Assembly: GCF_001039355.2 (NCBI RefSeq)
Contig: NW_019773957.1
Span: 1-31,228, forward strand
DNA: 31,228 nt
Direction: 5' to 3'
DNA from: Lingula anatina
Taxonomy: Eukaryota > Brachiopoda > Lingulata > Lingulida > Lingulidae
A program made the position numbers and the translations under genes. This document shows positions 21,701 to 28,427 of this stretch, piece by piece (the stretch's first letter is position 1; the number at the start of each line of letters is the position of its first letter). The notes beneath the pieces were generated by a model, which had not been told where the DNA came from, searched no databases, and saw only the letters and a program-made list of their open reading frames with translations.

Positions 21701-23857
21701 GTGCAGTGGCTCTGAAAAAGTAAATCCTCATCACTGTTGAAGTGAAGATATCAATTATAGGTGTTTTGTGAACCACCATAACACTGTAAATTTGTGTGAA
21801 TATTTAAGCTTTTTACCAAAAAACAGACATAATTTTGGGGGTATTCATATAATTACACCATATTGTTTTTAGAAAATTGACTCAATTTCTTTTTCTTTTT
21901 TAGACCAATGATTTCAATATATTTAAGCTTTTTACCAAAAAACACATAATTTTGGGGGTATTCATATAATTACACCATATTGTTATTAGAAAATTGACTC
22001 AAATTCTTTTTCTTTTTTAGACCAATGATTTCTTTGATCTCTTGGAGCGAATGCAGAGTCAGCGTTTTGACGATCAGCGATGTGAGATGCCGCTTAATGT
22101 GCAGGTAAGACCTACTGATTGGTAATAATAAGGATTATGTAATAATTCAGTTAAAGGCCTTGCTTTCATAAGTAGTGAATCTAGGTTACTGAACCAGCTT
22201 GCCACAAGAAAGAGCAATTTGCACTTTCCTTTTTTCGTGGTATTTTCACAGGAACAAACATTCTGTGTAATCTTTGCTAATTATACTTAGCTTGTTAGCT
22301 TTCACCATTCAAATGAAACTGCATTTTATGTGAATCTAATAATCATCCACTAAAGAAGCGAATTGAGTGTCATTGGAGTTAGAATATGTCAGATTCTCAC
22401 CAGGTTACTGAAAGAGTTGTTAGGGTATATATATGCTACATATCCTGAAGGTTCGATATCCCAACGGTGTGGTATTGAGAAGATTAGCTATCCCAAAGGT
22501 TCCCTATTCCAAAGGTCTGCTCTTCTGAAAAGTTGGTATTCTGAAGGTTCATAAGTAGGAAGATCCAAAGAGTACAGATATTGGTGCAAAGATAGTAAAA
22601 ACCTCAAAAATGAGTGTACACATAGCAAAATGGCTTCTTTGGCAAAGAGGTCGGTGCTCGCTCTGATTATGCAACTAATGCAATTTGTGAATTGATATTA
22701 CAGCATGAATAAACTTTTTTGGAATATCAAACCTTGAGAATAGAAAACCTTCCCAATAACAAACCTTTTTTTCTTGGGAATAGCAAACCTTTAGGAATAG
22801 GGATCGATTTAAGGCCAAGTGATCCTTAGTTTTTGGAACCTTACGAAAAGCAAAACTTTGAAACATAAAGCTGACTACAGTTTTAGAAAGGGTTATCTGC
22901 ATTGTTTTCTAAGGTTACCAAGTTTTGATTGTCACCCACTGACCTTTGACCTACCAGTCTCAGGCTTGACTAAAAGGTTAAAGGATTGTTAAGGTGCACA
23001 TGCAAGATGTACTAATCACTCTAAAAGAAGAAAAAGGCCAAATGAGATGCAAAGTGTACTATTTTTGATCAACCTAAACAAGCTTTAAAGGTACCCATTT
23101 CTAATTCCCTGATGGTCAAGAGGAGCAAAAATTAAGACAGTGAGAGTTAGTGATCTGTAATTAATAATAATAAAGATAAATAGTACTATTCTATATCATT
23201 TCTTCCAGCGATATGATTTTGTTGAAATTTTGCTGAGATTGCAATCTCAAAGAATGGAAGAGCAGCGTTGTGAACTGCCTTGTGGGAAGGTTAGGCATAG
23301 CCCATATATCTTGTACTGCTATCATCGTCTGCACTACTGTTCTTTACTCAACAAAAAAAAACTATTATAATGGCATGATTTGGCTTTTTTGTGAAACATT
23401 CACAGTTAATAAACCATGAGGTTACAAATTATTGATTTACAAACATTGACCTGGTATAATAATATGTTTAGTTAAAAATCATTTATACAAAAGTTCCTTG
23501 ATTTTAAGGTTTCTAAGTTAAAGAACACCTGGATAGATTTTATTTTGTTGAGTACTTTACACATGTTATATGTTATCACTTTGCAGCAAGTATCAGATAA
23601 GGATGACATTCCTCCATCTCGACAAATTTATATGTCTCTATTGCTATATACATGTGGTTCTCTATGTCCTTTAATTGTTGTGACTGTGGGATACTGATAG
23701 ATCAGAGTGCCTATGCTAATATAAGTGCCAAATAAGCAATTTGTCATTTGCTTATATTTTTTTGCCACTGTAAGATCAAAACTAAATAGTGTGACTATGT
23801 GCAAGTATTTATAGATATATGTGAAAGTGTGTCTCTTTCTGTTCATGCATGCTCTCA

Positions 23858-23930
<73 letters not shown>

Positions 23931-25112
23931 CGTTCATGAGTGGTGTTATATATTGTGTGCAAACACCAAGGACTATAAGCAGTTTGTTCATTCATTTGTT
24001 TTTCCTTTTATTATATATGTTATTATATATGACGTGATTCTGTGGCTGAAATCATTAAGGTGTAGGTGTAAGATTTGTGGAAGTGGTAAAGGCACTGATG
24101 TTGCTAATACACTTGATGCTCTGGAGGTAGAAACTGTTGGATGGTCACATTCACAACTTATATTTTCTAATTTGTTTTGGTCTAATTTAAATTTAAATTT
24201 AAATTTTTTTAATTTAGTTAAGTTCTTTTGAGAAAGGGTGCCGGATTACTTAGATGCAGCAATTGCCTGAATATTCCAATATCTATATCACAGAAGTAAT
24301 TTTCTCATCTGCCAATGTGAGATTATGACTTATCTTTTATTAATTTTAACTTATTCTTGCTGTGAATGCGACCACTGTGTATGTGTTATATGGTGCATGG
24401 GTGTCATCATATCTCCCACAGTAATTCTAGACATTTCCTTAAGAAGAAGTCTGCAGTAGTTCTCTGTATGAACTGAACAAGGCCATATGAGCCTTGGACT
24501 GTGTTAATTCATTGCTATGACAACTGATCACAAAATAAGTCTCTATTTGTCACTTTACATGTTTTATATTTAAGATATATGTTTAATATGTGTTTTACTG
24601 CTCCTATAATACAACTGAAGATATATTTGTACTCATCTTCATAAGATCTGAATATGCGTTATCAAAATCATTTAGAAAAACATCAGTTTAGACAACTTTA
24701 GATCCATAAAATAACTTTAGTTAGTTACTAAGACAACACATAAATATACCTTTCCTTTCAATTTCACTGTATTATCAACAGCTTTGCAAAAGTGGAAGCG
24801 TGTTAATAATTCATTTATCCTATACAGGCAAAAAAGCGTGATAGGAGTTTAGTTACCATGACAATATAACATTTTTTATTTAGTTATTTTTTTTTATTTA
24901 TAGGTTAGTTGCCAAGAGAGAAAGCATAGAGCAGAGAGCACAGTGGAGATGGTACGTTATATAGTTACCATGGCAACAAGCATATTTTATCACCACTGGT
25001 CATAGTTGGTACTAATCCAATTCCATCACTTCAGATGTATTTGTACAGATTTAAACATACTGTAGAAAGAGATAGATGTCATAACCACTTATATGAATAA
25101 CCAGATGAATCA

Positions 25113-25152
<40 letters not shown>

Positions 25153-28100
25153 TCATAATGATAATATTTTCAATTTTGATTTTAGATTTTAAAGGGTCCT
25201 GGCCCCTACCCCATGATATCTGTGCCTACAGCAGGTGGTTACTGGGTAGATGGGACTGATCACTCCTGCCCTCTGGATAATGAGGGAAACCCTACTATGG
25301 CGACACCTGTTGGGCCTTATAAGGTTGAAGATGATGAAACAGTGTTAAATTATAGGAGACATTTCTTAGGGAAGGTGGGTGTTATATTTACAGATTTTTT
25401 TATGTATTGACACAAAATTGTTAAATAACAAACTTAACAGTGCATGGCATTTTGACTCCTTCTGTATCATAGTGATTTTTATTCTTGTGCTTTGGATTTA
25501 TCAGAAGAGATTTTAGATTGTTAATGCTATGAATTTTCATCATGGAAAAAAGTCCTTTGGAACAATAAGTCTATATCAGTGATTCACTCATTCTTCATTT
25601 ATCTTGAAAAATTATTTCCAAAAGGGAGAATGTGACAAATTGTTTTATATTTTCCCATTCTAGGAACATTTCAATTTTTATGCCATGGATGATAACTTGG
25701 GCCCTATAATAATGTCAGTGAAGACAGAAAACGTGTCCTCCCAGGAACATGTTCGTATTATCCTTAGAACACACAGGGGCACGCAGCACGAGATTGTCCC
25801 AGTGTGCAACTTGGAACCACTTCCAAGTCCTGCCCGCATGGCTAAAATGATATGCGATGATATCACAACTGAGCATTTTCACCCTGTATTGTTTCCAAAG
25901 GTTGGTATTATATATTTTACTATAGAAATAAAGTTGTTGATTTAACTATTATAAGTCAACTATCGCATTTTGATTATGGGTCTTATTGAGTTTTTAAATA
26001 GGTCACCATACTTTATTTGTTGAAAGCCATTCATTTGAATATATAAATATTACAATACATATATTTGATTAAGAATAAGTCTTTGGTGTATTGTTGTCCA
26101 AAAGCAGTTCAGCCAATTATTTAACAAATTTATTCCTTAACCAGTCCTCTTTGTATCAAGGCAAGCAGCCAGAACAAAATTTATTAAGATATTATACTAA
26201 ATTATATACTTATACATTTACAATTTTTTATGTGGACGTGGAGTGGACAACAGTTCTGTCAGAAGTTATTCTTGATTATGAATGATTATCAGTAGTATAA
26301 TCACAGTATGTAGGGATGTTTAAATTGATAAATATTTTTCAATTTGAAGGGATCAGAAATGATAGTCAACTACGATGAACACATTCTGACAAATACTTTT
26401 AAGTTTGGGGTCATATACCAAAGATTTGGGCAGGTAAGATTTTACATTTCTTTATCTATTTTTTGCTCTTGATAACTGTTAAATTTATGTTAAACATTTG
26501 CTGTGTGCCTTATTGTAGGATAGATATTGATCAAGTTTCAAAAAGTTTAAAATTATTGTTGTAAATATTCAATTATACATTGTTTTGGTAACCAAATATG
26601 AAAACATTGCACTGACTTTCAAATTGATGAGAAATTTTCAATTTGCAAATTTCTGGGAAATTCTAATGTTCTGACGTGGATTTTAAGCTTGGCAACAAAT
26701 AAAAAACTTTTTAACCAGATATTGCAACAAGGCAAGTGCAAATTGTGCACATTGTCATATTGGAATTACATGATCAGCTAGGCACGTTATCAACTTGAAG
26801 GTGAGATCATGACGTAGCAAGTGTATACACCTGTTTCCTTTTAGATTTAACAATATGTTACGTGTTAACTTTTCAGACAAAGGAAGAGGAAGTATTTGGA
26901 AACAGGACGCATAGTGCTGCTATGGAGGAGTTCCTGAACGTCATGGGACAGAGAATACAGCTAAAAGATTTCAAAGGGTAGGCACATTGTGCGTTGAAGG
27001 AAATTTTCGACATTGATTGATACCTAATTTATGATACTGTCTTTTGTCACATTTAACACAATGGCATTGTTCTTGTGTATGTAATACTAAATGCAGTATA
27101 CAATATGTACATGTCAAGTTATTGTCAAAACCTAAGTGTATACAATATAGGTACCAATTACATATGTATAAATATGTATTTATTTGATTTTAGTTTTCGT
27201 GGTGGTTTGGATACAAATCATGGTCAGACTGGAGAAGAATCTGTTTACACAAAATTCCGAGACAGAGAAATTATGTTCCATGTATCAACATTGTTACCCT
27301 ACACTGATATGGATCCACAGCAGGTATGAAAAATTGGTGCACAAAGTCAACTGCTTCTGTTAGCTATGCAATTGTCGTTGTTATCCTGATACTTTCGTTC
27401 ACTGTCACATCTAAACCAATGTCACTGTTATCTTCTGTCATATCTAACACAGTGTCATTGTTTCTCTTCTGTCATATCTTATGATTTATATATATTTACT
27501 TACACCTGTTTCACTTCTGTACCATGCAGCTAGAGACTGTTGAACAGAAAACCACAAATCCATCAGTCAACTAAAATCAGCTGTGCGAGGCTGACACAAA
27601 TACGACCCAGTGCCACATCTATTCAGCATGTCCTTTTTTTCACATTTCAGTTGCAGAGGAAGAGGCACATAGGCAACGACATAGTGTCCATAGTGTTTCA
27701 AGATGAGAACACGCCTTTTGTGCCTGATATGATAGCTTCCCACTTCCTGCACACCTTCATAGTTATACAGCCAATCAATGCCAATACAGAAAATGTAGCT
27801 TACAAGGTAAGTTTATCTGCAGGTATCATGGTTACATTATATTAAAAGGATTCATATGTCTGTGAGGAAGTTTCAGTTTGTACTGAAAAAAAATGTATAT
27901 GCCCCCGTTAAAAAAGTGTGCATTTTCTTAAGTAAAGTGCGGGAGAGGATGGCAAAATGTTATTGACACATCTGTATGCCAGTAAATCAGGTGACTGGTC
28001 CATTCAGGTCATTACCTAGAGAGAGGTTGAGATTGCAACGTTGGTCAGTTGCTAATGTGAGGTTTCAATATCAGAGTTACACATATTTCTCATTGTGTTC

Positions 28101-28387
28101 TACTTTTATAAACACACACTCAAAGGTAGATTTTTAAAACAAGTCTGTAAAACATGCATTATATTAAGTAAAAGGGGATGGACCAGACAATGAAAAAGTA
28201 AATGTTCCTGATATATATTTAATTGTTAGGTTTAGCGCATGTATTCTAATATTGAAGACTGTATATATCTGATATCACATTGTTTTGACTTGCATTTGAT
28301 TGTTGCTTCCAGGTGTCTGTAACAGCAAGAGATGATGTCCCATTTTTTGGACCAACGCTACCTTCACCTGCTGTGATTGTAAAGGTA

Positions 28388-28427
<40 letters not shown>

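Larger units (their letters stand above)
22105..23208 (+). other. Intron between the two GoLoco exons
   Basis: 1.1 kb, mainly notable for two opposed arrays of a 16-bp repeat (22440-22551 and about 22712-22850). No further GoLoco-like exon was found in it. Confidence 0.7.

Noticed and set aside
22440-22850. Possible CRISPR-like array (regular short units)
   Set aside because: Units are contiguous without spacers and diverged, and the context is a eukaryotic intron.
23821-24231. 136-codon + strand open frame with a Cys-Val repeat, and its mirror of Thr-His
   Set aside because: Created by the (TG)n microsatellite; the remainder shows no recognisable domain and the splice phases do not fit the gene.
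24055-24231. Possible third GoLoco or linker exon after the TG repeat
   Set aside because: No D/E-Q-R motif and no acceptor/donor pair with phase 0 on both sides.
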